In this document: in pieces, positions 24,545-33,485 of the stretch
Layout: every line of letters starts with the position of its first letter
Numbering within the stretch: position 1 is the first letter of the stretch
Assembly: GCF_002305895.1 (NCBI RefSeq)
Contig: NZ_CP022203.1
Location: 2,086,501-2,150,500, forward strand
DNA length: 64,000 nucleotides
From: Corallococcus macrosporus DSM 14697
Lineage (GTDB): Bacteria > Myxococcota > Myxococcia > Myxococcales > Myxococcaceae
Reading direction: 5' to 3'
The notes under the pieces: generated by a model
Databases searched by the model: none
The model's input: only the letters and a program-made list of their open reading frames with translations
Told to the model about the DNA's origin: nothing
Program-made: the position numbers and the translations under genes

Positions 24545-26116
24545 ATGAGTGTCATCAAAACGCCCGAGGTATCCACGAGGGAAGGCAAGGTGCAGGGCCT
24601 GGTGGAAGGGGCCATTTCTGTCTTCAGGGGTATCCCCTATGCAAAGCCTCCCACGGGCGCGCTCCGCTGGCGGGCGCCCGAGCGGGTCAATCCCTGGCCG
24701 GGGGTGCGCGAGGCGTACGAATTCGGCTACTCCGCGCTGCAGTCGCGTCAGGCTTGCATTGAAGGCGGCGGCGGAGACCCCGGCGAGATGCGCGAGGACT
24801 GCCTCTACCTCAACGTATGGACGCCCAGGGTGGACGCGGGCGCGAAGCTGCCGGTGGTGTTCTGGATTCACGGCGGGGCCTTCGTCATCGGCTCGGGCCG
24901 CGTGCCGCCCTATGACGGGTTTCACCTGGCGGCGCGCGACGTGGTGCTCGTGACCTTCAACTACCGGCTGGGGCACCTGGGCTTCTTCGTGCACCCGGCG
25001 CTGGAGAAGGAGCACCCGGGCGGGCCCGCGAACTTCGGCCTGCTGGACCAGATGCTGGCGTTGGAGTGGGTGCGCGACAACATCGCGCAGTTCGGCGGCG
25101 ACCCCTCCAACGTCACCGTGATGGGGCAGTCGGCGGGCGCCAAGAGCGTCCTGTCGCTCTTCACCTCACCGCTCGTCCGGGAGAAGAACCTCTTCCGCCA
25201 GGGCGTGGCCATGAGCGCGTACGTGCTCCAGGAGAAGTCCCTGTCCGACGCGAAGCTCGCCGGCATGGCGTTCGCCTGGCGCAACGGGCTCGACCGGCTC
25301 CTGGCCACCGCGGAAGAGCTGCGCGCGCTGAGCCCTGAGAAGTTCTGGATGCTCCCCACGGACACCGTGAACGCGCCCAGCCCCATCTACGGCGACTCCG
25401 TCCTCCCGGAGCCCATCCGGGAGAGCTTCGAGCGCGGCTCGCAGCTCCCACTGCCGCTCATCCTCGGGAGCACGAGTGACGACTCCAGCGTGGTGTCCTC
25501 GTTCGGAATCGACCCGGGCACCATCCTCGAACGCCTGGGGGCCTTCGCCCCGGCCATCCGCCAGCTCTACCCCGACGTGGATGACGACCGGGAGATTGGC
25601 CGGCGGATGTGCCGGGACTTCGTCTTCACCGTCCTGCCTCGCATGCTGGCCTCGCGCCACGCCGCGAGCGGCGCCGCCGCCTGGCGCTACTACTTCGACT
25701 ACAACGCCAGGCTGCTCGTGCCCCGGCAGCGCCTGGGCGTGCCCCATGGCGGCGAGGTGCCCTACTTCCTGGAGACGGCCGCGGACGTGCCGCCTTCGGG
25801 AGAGTTCTTCACGGACGAGGACCGCACGTTCCTTCATCAGCTCGTCGCCTCGCTGGTCCAGTTCGCGCGGACGGGCACACCCGGGCCCGTGGCTCAGGTG
25901 ACGTGGGAGGGACACACCGAGACTCAAGACAGGCTGCTGAGATTGGAGGTCTCACCTCGAATGGAAGCGGACTTCGAGCGCACCATCCTGCAGGCCGCTG
26001 AGAGCCTCATTCCCATCCTGGACAGCTTCGCCAGGCCGCCACCGCCGAAGCTGCCGCGCGCCGCGTCACCGTCCACGTCCGCGAGTGGCAACGCGAGGCC
26101 GGAGCTTCGGCCGTAA
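24545..26116 (+). CDS. Type B carboxylesterase
   Basis: The 523-residue alpha/beta hydrolase of the cholinesterase/type B group has F-R-G-I-P-Y-A-K-P-P-T-G near the start and E-D-C-L-Y-L-N-V. The oxyanion-hole motif is H-G-G-A-F, the nucleophile motif G-Q-S-A-G, and the catalytic His lies in V-P-H-G-G-E-V-P. No clear signal peptide is present, so it is probably cytoplasmic. The ATG at 24545 is preceded by GGGAG and starts just before the conserved region. It hydrolyses carboxylic esters; the natural substrate is unknown. Confidence 0.88.
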   Translation: MSVIKTPEVSTREGKVQGLVEGAISVFRGIPYAKPPTGALRWRAPERVNPWPGVREAYEFGYSALQSRQACIEGGGGDPGEMREDCLYLNVWTPRVDAGAKLPVVFWIHGGAFVIGSGRVPPYDGFHLAARDVVLVTFNYRLGHLGFFVHPALEKEHPGGPANFGLLDQMLALEWVRDNIAQFGGDPSNVTVMGQSAGAKSVLSLFTSPLVREKNLFRQGVAMSAYVLQEKSLSDAKLAGMAFAWRNGLDRLLATAEELRALSPEKFWMLPTDTVNAPSPIYGDSVLPEPIRESFERGSQLPLPLILGSTSDDSSVVSSFGIDPGTILERLGAFAPAIRQLYPDVDDDREIGRRMCRDFVFTVLPRMLASRHAASGAAAWRYYFDYNARLLVPRQRLGVPHGGEVPYFLETAADVPPSGEFFTDEDRTFLHQLVASLVQFARTGTPGPVAQVTWEGHTETQDRLLRLEVSPRMEADFERTILQAAESLIPILDSFARPPPPKLPRAASPSTSASGNARPELRP

Positions 26117-26411
26117 CGAGGGGTGAGGCAGACCCGGTGGTGTGTCGTTCCGCACCGCCGGGTCGCGAGGTGACGTGTTGCCCTCCGCTCGCGTCTCCAA
26201 TGACAAGTCATCGACGCTGGGCCCCATCCTGAGTGTGGCGGGAGTGTAATCAAACAGTCGCGTCGCACGGATTGTTGGAGCACCGAACACCGACGCCGTT
26301 TGTCAGGGGAGGGGCTGGCAGCGCCGAAAGGGCGCGTGTTACGGTTTTTGAGTCGTGAACCGGCAATTCAAATTTTGCCGTTTCACGTCTCCCCCCAATA
26401 CCGAGGTCTCC

Positions 26412-27548
26412 ATGATGTCAGTGAAGTTCATGCGGCGGTGGTCGACGGTTGGCGCGATGTCGTTGCTGGTCGGTTGCGGTCCTGAGCTGGTTGACGAGCA
26501 GGCGGAGGCCGTGACGCCGGCGACCATCGAGCAGGACATCGTCGGTGGCACCACCACGACCATCAACGCGAATCCGTGGCAGGTGTCCCTGCGGCGCGGC
26601 GGCCACTGGTGCGGTGGCTCCATCCTCAACAAGGATTGGATCCTGACCGCGGCGCACTGCGTGGATGGCTATACCGTCAGCAGCATCGTGGCGGGCTCCA
26701 CCTCGAGCACGAGCACCAGCTCCGGCCAGACGCGCAACGTGGCGCAGGTCATCATTCACGAGGACTACGGCTCCGCCGGCAACGACGTGGCCCTGCTTCG
26801 CCTGGCCACGTCGCTGAGCCTCAATGGCACCACCGTCGCGGCCATTCCCCGCGTCTCGGCGGCGGATGCCGCGAGCGGCGCCACCAACCCGGGCGTGGTC
26901 GCGCGCGTGACGGGCTGGGGTGCGACCTCCTCCGGTGGTTCGGGGTCCTCCACCCTGCGCACGGTGGACGTCAACGTGATTTCGAACACGGAGGCGCAGC
27001 AGAGCTACCCCAATGAGTACATTGGCCCGGACCAGATTGGCGCCAAGGCCCCGGGCAAGGACTCGTGCCAGGGCGACAGCGGTGGTCCGCTCACCGTCAT
27101 GCACAACGGCGTCCGCAAGCTCGCGGGCGTGGTGAGCTGGGGCTACGGCTGCGCTGACTCGCGCTACCCGGGCATGTACGCCCGCGTGTCGCACTTCGAG
27201 GCCTGGGTCGACGCGAAGCTCAGCGGGACGAACCCTCCGCCGACCGGCACCACGCTGCTCTCCCAGACGAACCTGTCGGGCTCGTCCAGCACGTGGCGGC
27301 ACTTCTCCATCTCCGTCCCCGCTGGCACCACGTCCCTCAAGGTGGTGCAGGCGGGCGGGTCGGGTGACGCGGACCTCTATGTGCGCCGTGGCTCGCAGCC
27401 CACCACCAGCGCCTACGACTGCCGGCCCTACTCGGCGGGCAACAACGAGAACTGCAACTTCACCAACCCCGCGTCTGGCACCTGGTACGTGTCCGTGCGC
27501 GGCTACAGCAGCTACTCCGGCGTGTCCGTGACGGCCACGATTCCGTAG
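26412..27548 (+). CDS. Secreted trypsin-like serine protease with C-terminal PPC domain
   Basis: A 378-residue precursor. The signal peptide ends in lipobox-like L-L-V-G-C, then a short propeptide leads to I-V-G-G, the trypsin activation site. The catalytic triad is visible: T-A-A-H-C, N-D-V-A-L-L-R and G-D-S-G-G-P. An Asp six residues before the Ser (D-S-C-Q-G-D-S) predicts cleavage after Lys/Arg. The last 100 residues form a bacterial pre-peptidase C-terminal domain (F-S-I-S-V-P-A-G-T, D-A-D-L-Y-V-R, W-Y-V-S-V-R-G), commonly removed or used in secretion. Such proteases suit a predatory lifestyle. Confidence 0.93.
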   Translation: MMSVKFMRRWSTVGAMSLLVGCGPELVDEQAEAVTPATIEQDIVGGTTTTINANPWQVSLRRGGHWCGGSILNKDWILTAAHCVDGYTVSSIVAGSTSSTSTSSGQTRNVAQVIIHEDYGSAGNDVALLRLATSLSLNGTTVAAIPRVSAADAASGATNPGVVARVTGWGATSSGGSGSSTLRTVDVNVISNTEAQQSYPNEYIGPDQIGAKAPGKDSCQGDSGGPLTVMHNGVRKLAGVVSWGYGCADSRYPGMYARVSHFEAWVDAKLSGTNPPPTGTTLLSQTNLSGSSSTWRHFSISVPAGTTSLKVVQAGGSGDADLYVRRGSQPTTSAYDCRPYSAGNNENCNFTNPASGTWYVSVRGYSSYSGVSVTATIP

Positions 27549-27571
27549 CCACGCGCCGGCTCGCCGTCCAG

Positions 27572-27607
27572 GAAGCCCCCTGTCGCCCGCGGGTGACAGG
27601 GGGCTTC
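27572..27607. terminator. Bidirectional terminator between convergent genes
   Basis: A 13-bp perfect stem, gaagccccctgtc paired with gacagggggcttc, with a 10-base loop. It is followed on the plus strand by a short gcgtttc tail and lies between the convergent protease and HhH lipoprotein genes, so it can serve both. Confidence 0.8.
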
Positions 27608-27623
27608 GCGTTTCAACGCGGGC

Positions 27624-28652
27624 TCACTCCACCCAGTGCTGCTCCGACAGGATGCGGTAGCCCGTCACCGTGTCGACGTAGAACTTGACCTGGATGCCGC
27701 CCCAGGGGCCCTTGCCGTAGCTGATGAAGCAGCCATTGAAGGTGCGGCCAGCGGTGCGTGCCTGGAGCTCCGCCAGGCCGTCCGCCATGAGCGTGTCCGG
27801 CAGCGGCTCGTTGCGGTCCGCGTAGCCCACCGTGCCCTCAATCTCCTGGTAGACCTCGGTGCCCGTGGCCAGGTTGGGGCGGACCGTCCAGTTCTGTCCC
27901 GCGGGGAAGAGGCTGGGGTCGATGCCGAAGCAGGACGCGCTCTGGAACTCGCCGTTGCCGTGCGCACCGTCAATCACGTCCTGGATGTCGAAGTCCTGGC
28001 TCAGGCGGGACGTCCACAGGCTCTCCTCCTGCGCGTTGATGGCCGCGATGAGCGCCGTCAGGGCGTAGCCCTGCGTGGCCGCGTTGCGGAGGTTGCGCAG
28101 GCTGACCGTGCCGACGCCGCTCACCTCGGAGATGGCCTGCGCCGACGTGAAGGGCCGCAGGTTGAGGAGGTTCGTCGCGCCATTCCACGCGTACGGCAGG
28201 ACGGCGTACAGCGCGCTGCTGTCAATGGTGTTCACCAGGTGGACCAGGGCCGCGGCGTCATCGGTGGAGAGCGCGAGCTCGTCCAGGACGCCGGCGCAGG
28301 TGCTGCCAACGTAACCCAGGGTGCGGGCGCCGTCCTCGATTCGCGCCAGGCGCGCCTGGCTGATGCCGCGGACCGCGGACACCTCCACCAACGTGGAGAA
28401 GGGCGCCGTCGCGCGCTGGCTCACGAGGCTCTGGGCGACGTCGCTGGGAAGGTAGGTGCTCAGCGTGGACAGTGGCTCGGTGTTCACGAAGGTGAGCAGG
28501 CCCTGGCACTCCGGCGCCACGTCGACATCCGTGGTGGTGAGCGGCGCCTCCTGGCGCTCCGTGGACGGGGCAGGGGACTCGGACTCGGCGCTGGTGGGAC
28601 CACAGCCGACCATCAGGCTCGCGGAGAGAAGGGCTGGAGCAAGACGACGCAT
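27624..28652 (-). CDS. Lipoprotein with two helix-hairpin-helix motifs
   Basis: The 342-residue protein has a type II signal peptide with lipobox M-V-G-C. It contains two helix-hairpin-helix-like segments: L-V-E-V-S-A-V-R-G-I-S-Q-A-R-L and A-I-S-E-V-S-G-V-G-T-V-S-L-R-N-L. This is the G-I/V-G type turn found in ComEA-like DNA-binding domains. The C-terminal third is a separate domain with two cysteines and many aromatic residues. The ATG at 28652 has an AGGAG ribosome site. An envelope-anchored DNA-binding protein, for example for DNA uptake or extracellular DNA, is an inference. Confidence 0.7.
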   Translation of the reverse strand: MRRLAPALLSASLMVGCGPTSAESESPAPSTERQEAPLTTTDVDVAPECQGLLTFVNTEPLSTLSTYLPSDVAQSLVSQRATAPFSTLVEVSAVRGISQARLARIEDGARTLGYVGSTCAGVLDELALSTDDAAALVHLVNTIDSSALYAVLPYAWNGATNLLNLRPFTSAQAISEVSGVGTVSLRNLRNAATQGYALTALIAAINAQEESLWTSRLSQDFDIQDVIDGAHGNGEFQSASCFGIDPSLFPAGQNWTVRPNLATGTEVYQEIEGTVGYADRNEPLPDTLMADGLAELQARTAGRTFNGCFISYGKGPWGGIQVKFYVDTVTGYRILSEQHWVE

Positions 28653-28837
28653 GGATGATTCCTCCTGGAGGGTACTGCGGGGGGACGAGCCTCCATACAC
28701 CAGGCCCCTGACTCGCCGTTCATCCTTGAAATGGTGAGAAGGTCGTGTTCACGAGAAAGTCATCATCACGCCTGTCCATGGCCGGGGGCGCACCCCGGGC
28801 GCCGGTGGGGCCTCCACGGTCGGTGCGGGCGCTGTGG

Positions 28838-29620
28838 CTAGCGCGCCGGGTTGTCCACGCTGGCGCGGGCCCGGTCGCATTCCTCGCAGCCCGCATCCGC
28901 CGGGCAGAGGAAGACGAGCGGGTCGGCCCGGAGGTGTTCGACCACGACGTTCACGATGTCCCGCGCCTCGGCGAGCTTCGCGTCGGCGCGCCCCACCTTG
29001 CCCTCGCGCAGCAGGCCGCGGGCGCGGAGCCAGCCGTCGGCGCGCTGGAAGCCCTGACAGCAGTGGTCCGTCTCGGCGATGTCCACCGTCCGGGCAACGC
29101 CATCCACTTCGACGACGCAGGGGTGGGTGACGGAGTACGGCACGGGGGCCAGGGCCTCCGCGAGGTGGAGGGTCGTGTTCTCGCCCTGGGTGACACCCAG
29201 CAGGAGCACCTGACCGCCCAAGTCATGTGCCCATCCCACGGGGCTTTCAGGGCCATGTGGTGGTGAGAGCGGCTGGGGGCGGCAGATGTCGCGCGCGCGA
29301 GGCCCCACGGCCGCGAAGGAGCCGCCAGGGTGGGTGCTGCGCAGGACGCCGGGCTGCCTCCAGAAGAGCTCCGCGGTGATGCCCATTCCTTCCGTGGGCG
29401 TGCGCTTCGGGTCGAACACGCCCTCGCCATCCGTCATGGTGGGCATGACCAGCGTCCCCGCGTCCCCCAGCGCCGCGCGCAACGCCTGGATGAGGCCCAG
29501 CGGTCCGCCTTCGACCGGGCGCACGGCCTTGAAGGACGTGTGCACCACGAGCACGCCGCCCTCGCGCACGCCGAGGTCCCGGAGTTGCCGCACCAGTTGC
29601 TCGCCACGGACTTCGCTCAC
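28838..29620 (-). CDS. AAC(3)-family N-acetyltransferase
   Basis: The protein (260 residues from the GTG at 29620) matches the aminoglycoside 3-N-acetyltransferase fold: L-R-D-L-G-V-R-E-G-G-V-L-V-V-H-T-S-F, T-L-V-M-P-T-M-T, and R-S-T-H-P-G-G-S-F-A-A-V-G. Members acetylate aminoglycosides or, in many environmental bacteria, unknown amines. The C-terminus is unusually cysteine-rich (C-C-Q-G-F and C-P-A-D-A-G-C-E-E-C). The start is uncertain: a TTG at 29656 is the other option. Resistance cannot be asserted from sequence alone. Confidence 0.8.
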   Translation of the reverse strand: MSEVRGEQLVRQLRDLGVREGGVLVVHTSFKAVRPVEGGPLGLIQALRAALGDAGTLVMPTMTDGEGVFDPKRTPTEGMGITAELFWRQPGVLRSTHPGGSFAAVGPRARDICRPQPLSPPHGPESPVGWAHDLGGQVLLLGVTQGENTTLHLAEALAPVPYSVTHPCVVEVDGVARTVDIAETDHCCQGFQRADGWLRARGLLREGKVGRADAKLAEARDIVNVVVEHLRADPLVFLCPADAGCEECDRARASVDNPAR

Positions 29621-29735
29621 GTCCTGGGTTATCGCGCGGCCTCGGGCCCGCCGCAATCGATGGCGACAGCGGAGCCCATCCAGTGGAGCGCGCCGGAGTC
29701 ACCCCATGGCGCTTCGTGCGCTGAGGGCGGCCGGC

Positions 29736-30638
29736 TCAGGTGCGGACGTCGCGCACCAGCCCCAGCCGGCGGAGTGCTCGGATGGCCCACCACCCCAGGT
29801 CCAGCTCGTGGGGCTCCTGGCCCATGCGCGCGGAGCCTGGGAAGGCGTGGTGGTTGTTGTGGAAGCCCTCGCCGAAGGACAGCACGCCGAGCACCCAACT
29901 GTTCGTGCCGCTCTCCGCCGCGCCAGGCAGGGTGTAGCGCCGCTCGCCCCAGACGTGGGCCGCGTAGCCCACGGCCCAGTGTCCGAGGATGCTGGCGGCG
30001 GTGCGGGCGCAGACGCAGAGGGCGACGGCCTCCGGGCCCAGCGCCGCGAGCACGACTCCCGAGAGCCCGAGGACGTGCAGGGGCCACGTCCGTTCCAGGA
30101 AGCGCAGCCACGGGTCGGTCAGCACATCGGAGGGAAGCCGCACCAGCGTCCGGCCGTCCGCGGGCTCGAAGCGCAGGTGCAGGTTCCAGCCGAAGTCGCG
30201 GACCATCGAGTGCCCATAGGCGAAGTAGCGCGGGCAGTCGGGGCGGCTCTGCCAGTAGTCGCGCACCGCGTGCAGGCGCGTCCACGACAAGGGGCCACCC
30301 AGCCCGCTCAGGACGAAGAGGTAGGCGAGCACGCCTCGGGTGAGGGGACCCGCCTCGTAGGTGCGGTGGATGACGCCGCGATGCAGTCCCACCGAGTGGC
30401 CCAGGCAGAGGGTCGCGACGGTGAGCAGGAGCGACACCGCCACGGTGGTGGGCGTCGCCGCTGGGAGGCCCACGGTGACGCCAGGAATGAGCATGGCCCA
30501 GAGCCACAGCGTGCGCGCCGGGTCGAAGCGCAGCGTCCCGACCTCGGGGGGCACCAGGTGGGCCTTGGGTGCCTCCGGCCCGTGGGCGCGCCCTTCCGTC
30601 GGAAGGGGCGCGGGGTGCTCCAGGAGCGTGGCGCTCAT
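29736..30638 (-). CDS. Membrane fatty acid desaturase
   Basis: The 300-residue integral membrane di-iron desaturase has four hydrophobic segments and histidine boxes G-H-S-V-G-L-H-R and H-N-N-H-H-A-F-P. The middle box is the variant H-A-V-R-D-Y-W rather than the standard H-x-x-H-H; I recall an acyl desaturase subgroup with a similar H-D-x-R-D-W variant. It introduces a double bond into a fatty acyl chain. Its start overlaps the stop of the TetR gene (ATGA), so regulator and enzyme are co-translated. Probably part of membrane fluidity control. Confidence 0.87.
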   Translation of the reverse strand: MSATLLEHPAPLPTEGRAHGPEAPKAHLVPPEVGTLRFDPARTLWLWAMLIPGVTVGLPAATPTTVAVSLLLTVATLCLGHSVGLHRGVIHRTYEAGPLTRGVLAYLFVLSGLGGPLSWTRLHAVRDYWQSRPDCPRYFAYGHSMVRDFGWNLHLRFEPADGRTLVRLPSDVLTDPWLRFLERTWPLHVLGLSGVVLAALGPEAVALCVCARTAASILGHWAVGYAAHVWGERRYTLPGAAESGTNSWVLGVLSFGEGFHNNHHAFPGSARMGQEPHELDLGWWAIRALRRLGLVRDVRT

Positions 30639-31384
30639 CGTGGCACCTCGTCCGTGTCGCTCGGCTCCGCCTCACCGAAGAGCCCCTGTCGGCACAGGAC
30701 GTCCGCCCTCAGGACCACGCTCCCTGCACCCGGGAGCCGGAGCGCCAGCGAAGCGGGGAGCAGCACGCGCGACAGCAGCGCCACCAGCCCCCCGGTGGCG
30801 CGCTGACCCGGGCTCTTGTCGAGCAGCCACCACATCAGCACGGCGAGGTGCGCGACGTAGAGCAGCCGCCCCAGGGCCTTGACGACAGGTGCGCTTCCCG
30901 GTGCGTCCGTCGCGCCCGCCACGGCTTCTTCAAAAGCGGCCTGGACGCGCAGCCGGGAGAACGCCGTCTGGGGCGCGAGCACGCCGTCTTCGTCCCCACC
31001 CACGAGCACGGGAGCCAGGGCCTTGAGCACCTCATGGTGCGGTCCGAGCACCTCGAGGCTGGTCCGGAGCGCGAACGAGAAGCGCTCCCGCCAGGGCCCC
31101 GACGGCAAGGCCGCGGCCCGCGCCGCGTACGCCGAGGACAGCTCGTCGTAGAGCGCCAGGAGGATGGCGCGCTTGCTGGGAAAGTACCGGTACAGCAGCC
31201 CGACACTCACCCCCGCCTCCTTCGCGATGTCCCGGAGGTGGGTGGCCTCGTAGCCGCGCGTGGAGAGGGACGCGAGCGCGATGGCGTACAGCCGTTGGCG
31301 CGTCTCCTGGCCCTGCTCCGTCCGGCCCCTGGGGCGTCCCCGCTTCCGTCCCTGGGTGGCGCCAGCCTTCTCCCTCGTGCCCAT
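30635..31384 (-). CDS. TetR family regulator of the desaturase
   Basis: 249 residues. A lysine/arginine-rich N-terminus is followed by a TetR helix-turn-helix: R-L-Y-A-I-A-L-A-S-L-S-T-R-G-Y-E-A-T-H-L (read in two parts), then A-G-V-S-V-G-L-L-Y-R-Y-F-P-S-K-R-A-I. The C-terminal ligand domain is divergent. Four-base overlap with the desaturase downstream suggests that it controls that operon. The upstream region (31385-31450) contains ttaggtgaacgagttcactta, whose half-sites tgaac and gttca form an imperfect palindrome and could be the operator. Confidence 0.87.
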   Translation of the reverse strand: MGTREKAGATQGRKRGRPRGRTEQGQETRQRLYAIALASLSTRGYEATHLRDIAKEAGVSVGLLYRYFPSKRAILLALYDELSSAYAARAAALPSGPWRERFSFALRTSLEVLGPHHEVLKALAPVLVGGDEDGVLAPQTAFSRLRVQAAFEEAVAGATDAPGSAPVVKALGRLLYVAHLAVLMWWLLDKSPGQRATGGLVALLSRVLLPASLALRLPGAGSVVLRADVLCRQGLFGEAEPSDTDEVPR

Positions 31385-31400
31385 GACCTCCCCCTTGATT

Positions 31401-31421
31401 TAGGTGAACGAGTTCACTTAA
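31401..31421. promoter_or_regulatory. Candidate TetR operator upstream of the regulator
   Basis: Reads ttaggtgaacgagttcactt. The arms aagtgaac and gttcactt-like are near-perfect inverted copies (ggtgaac-gagttcac) a few bases upstream of the TetR start on the minus strand, followed by an A/T-rich taattaaat stretch that could be a promoter element. Position and symmetry fit an autoregulatory site. Confidence 0.5.
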
Positions 31422-31659
31422 TTAAATGCCCGGGGCCTGTCGGGGCGCAAGCAAATCCGTGAGCCGCTCCGTTGCCGCCAGACAGGGCGACGGCATCAGG
31501 GGACGCTGGGCACCGGGCGCGCGCGCACCACCTTCCCGCGTCATCTGCGCATGGAGCTGCCCCCATGCAGCGCGGGAGCTTCCTCCGACTCACGGCGACG
31601 AGCAGTGGACTGCGCGTCCTGGGCCCGGGCTTCTGGCGCTCCGCGTACGGGACGCCTCG

Positions 31660-32394
31660 CTACCAGGGACACGTGCCGTGGTCGGTGACGAAGCTGCCCG
31701 TCGCCGACAACGGCAGTTGGACCGCCCGGAGCACGCGCTCCGCCCCCTCGTCCGTCGTCAGCGTGCCGGCGTGGCCGTTGAGGTCGGTGGCCACGAAGCC
31801 GGGGTTGACCACAGTGACGACGATTCCCTCCTCGCGCAGCTCGTTGGCGAAGCCGACCGTCAGGGCATTCAAGGCCGTCTTCGACGAGCTGTAGGCGAAC
31901 GCCGGCCAGCGTGACAGCCCCTGGCTGGGGTCCAGTTGGAGCGTCAGTGAGCCCAGCCCCGCGCCCACCATCACCACGTGGGCGCCGCGCGCCGCGCGCA
32001 GCAGGGGGAGGAACGCGGCCGTGACGCGCAACGGGCCGAAGACGTTGACGTCGTAGGTGGCGCGCATGGCGTCCAGCCGCACGGTGCTCGGCGCTCCGTC
32101 ACCCTCCTTCACATAGATGCCCGCGTTGTTGATGAGCACATCGAGCGAGGGTGTCTGTGACGCGATGCGGGCGGCCGCCGCCGCGACGCTGGCCTCGTCG
32201 GTGACGTCCAGCGCGATGAAGCGGACGTCGCCGGCGCCTGCCTCCTCGAGCGCCGCCACGGCCGCGCGTCCCCGGGCTTCGTCACGGCTCCCGAGCCACG
32301 TCGTATATCCGTGTGCCGCCAGTTGCCGGACAACCGCGAAGCCAATGCCCTTGTTGCCGCCTGTGACCAGTGCCGTCTTGCCGGTGGAGTCCAT
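31660..32394 (-). CDS. Short-chain dehydrogenase/reductase
   Basis: Classical SDR of 244 residues: T-G-G-N-K-G-I-G-F-A-V-V for NAD(P) binding, L-I-N-N-A-G-I-Y, and active-site Y-S-S-S-K with the upstream V-G-A-G region where Ser is expected. This S-x12-Y-x3-K layout and the N-K-G-I-G motif resemble carbonyl-reductase-like SDRs. It is divergent from the AraC gene 69 bases away, a typical regulator-target arrangement. Substrate unknown. Confidence 0.88.
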   Translation of the reverse strand: MDSTGKTALVTGGNKGIGFAVVRQLAAHGYTTWLGSRDEARGRAAVAALEEAGAGDVRFIALDVTDEASVAAAAARIASQTPSLDVLINNAGIYVKEGDGAPSTVRLDAMRATYDVNVFGPLRVTAAFLPLLRAARGAHVVMVGAGLGSLTLQLDPSQGLSRWPAFAYSSSKTALNALTVGFANELREEGIVVTVVNPGFVATDLNGHAGTLTTDEGAERVLRAVQLPLSATGSFVTDHGTCPW

Positions 32395-32463
32395 GGGCGC
32401 AATATGTGGGCCCGGACCTGGACTATCCATCATCAGGCGTCCGGACTACTTTACGCATCGTCC

Positions 32464-33228
32464 ATGAGCTGGCTGCGCGGCGACCCCATCGATGACGTCA
32501 TCCAGTTGCTGCGTCCGCGGACGGTGGTGTCGGCGGAGCTGAGGGCGGCCGGGCGTTGGGGCATCCGCTTCCAGGGCTACCCTCACGTGAAGTTCGGCAC
32601 CGTCGTGGCCGGGCACTGCGTGATTCTGCTGGAGGGCCAGCGCAGGGTGGTGCGCTGCGAGGCGGGGGACGTCTACCTGCTGGGCAACCCACCGCCCTAT
32701 GTCATGGCCAGCGACGCCACGGCGCCACGGCTGGAGGCGCATGCCCTGTTCAGCCGCGTGACGGATGGCGTGGTGACGCTGGGCGCTGCGGGCACGGCGC
32801 CCGCGACGCACATCGTCGGGGGGCACTTCGTCTTCGATGCGTCGAATGCGCACCTGCTCATGCGGGCCCTGCCTCCCATCCTGCGCGTCCCCGCGGCGTC
32901 AGCGGGCCCGCTGCGGGAGCTGGCGGGGTTGCTGGTGCGCGAGCTGGCCTCGGCGGCGGGCATGTCCCGTTCGGCCTTCGCCGCCCGCTTCAAGCAGCTC
33001 GTCGGCCGGCCACCGCTCGACTACGCCATCGGGTGGAGGATGGACCTCGCGCGGGACGCACTTCGTACGACGGAGCGCACGGTGGGCGAGCTCGCCTTCG
33101 CGTTTGGCTATGAGTCGGAGAGCGCTTTCAGCACGGCCTTCCGGCGCGTCGTGGGCATGTCGCCCAGGGCTTATCGTCAACGCGCGCGAACGAGCGCCGT
33201 CCCGCCGGGGAAGGCGCTCGCCGAGTAG
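32464..33228 (+). CDS. AraC family regulator with shortened linker
   Basis: 254 residues. An N-terminal cupin-type sensor (V-S-A-E-L-R-A-A-G-R-W-G-I-R-F, C-E-A-G-D-V-Y-L-L) is followed directly by the AraC DNA-binding domain: L-A-S-A-A-G-M-S-R-S-A-F-A-A-R-F and G-E-L-A-F-A-F-G-Y-E-S-E-S-A-F-S-T-A-F. In related cupin-AraC proteins some 60-80 residues separate these parts, and here they appear deleted in frame. It likely regulates the divergent SDR gene. Whether the shortened protein still responds to a ligand is open. Confidence 0.85.
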   Translation: MSWLRGDPIDDVIQLLRPRTVVSAELRAAGRWGIRFQGYPHVKFGTVVAGHCVILLEGQRRVVRCEAGDVYLLGNPPPYVMASDATAPRLEAHALFSRVTDGVVTLGAAGTAPATHIVGGHFVFDASNAHLLMRALPPILRVPAASAGPLRELAGLLVRELASAAGMSRSAFAARFKQLVGRPPLDYAIGWRMDLARDALRTTERTVGELAFAFGYESESAFSTAFRRVVGMSPRAYRQRARTSAVPPGKALAE

Positions 33229-33485
33229 GGCAGCCTGGGCGCCTGGGGTTCATCCCGCATTCTCGGATTGCGGGAGAATGAGCTCTTGAGAGCGAGGAGG
33301 TCACTTCCTGCTCCAGGCTGGAAGTCGGAAGACATTGGATGCTGCCTTACGAAGAATGTCTGTCTTGTCTGTTTTGACGTGGCGAAAAGGGCAGGTCTGG
33401 AACACCGGAAATTCCCATGTGGTCCAATGACTCGAAGGCCGGATGGCTCGGGCCTTCTTGTCTGGAATGAGCCTGGGAGGATTCC

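Noticed and set aside
28838-29620. Acquired aminoglycoside resistance gene
   Set aside because: Codon use matches its neighbours and no mobile element flanks it; it is better treated as a chromosomal AAC(3)-like enzyme of unknown substrate.
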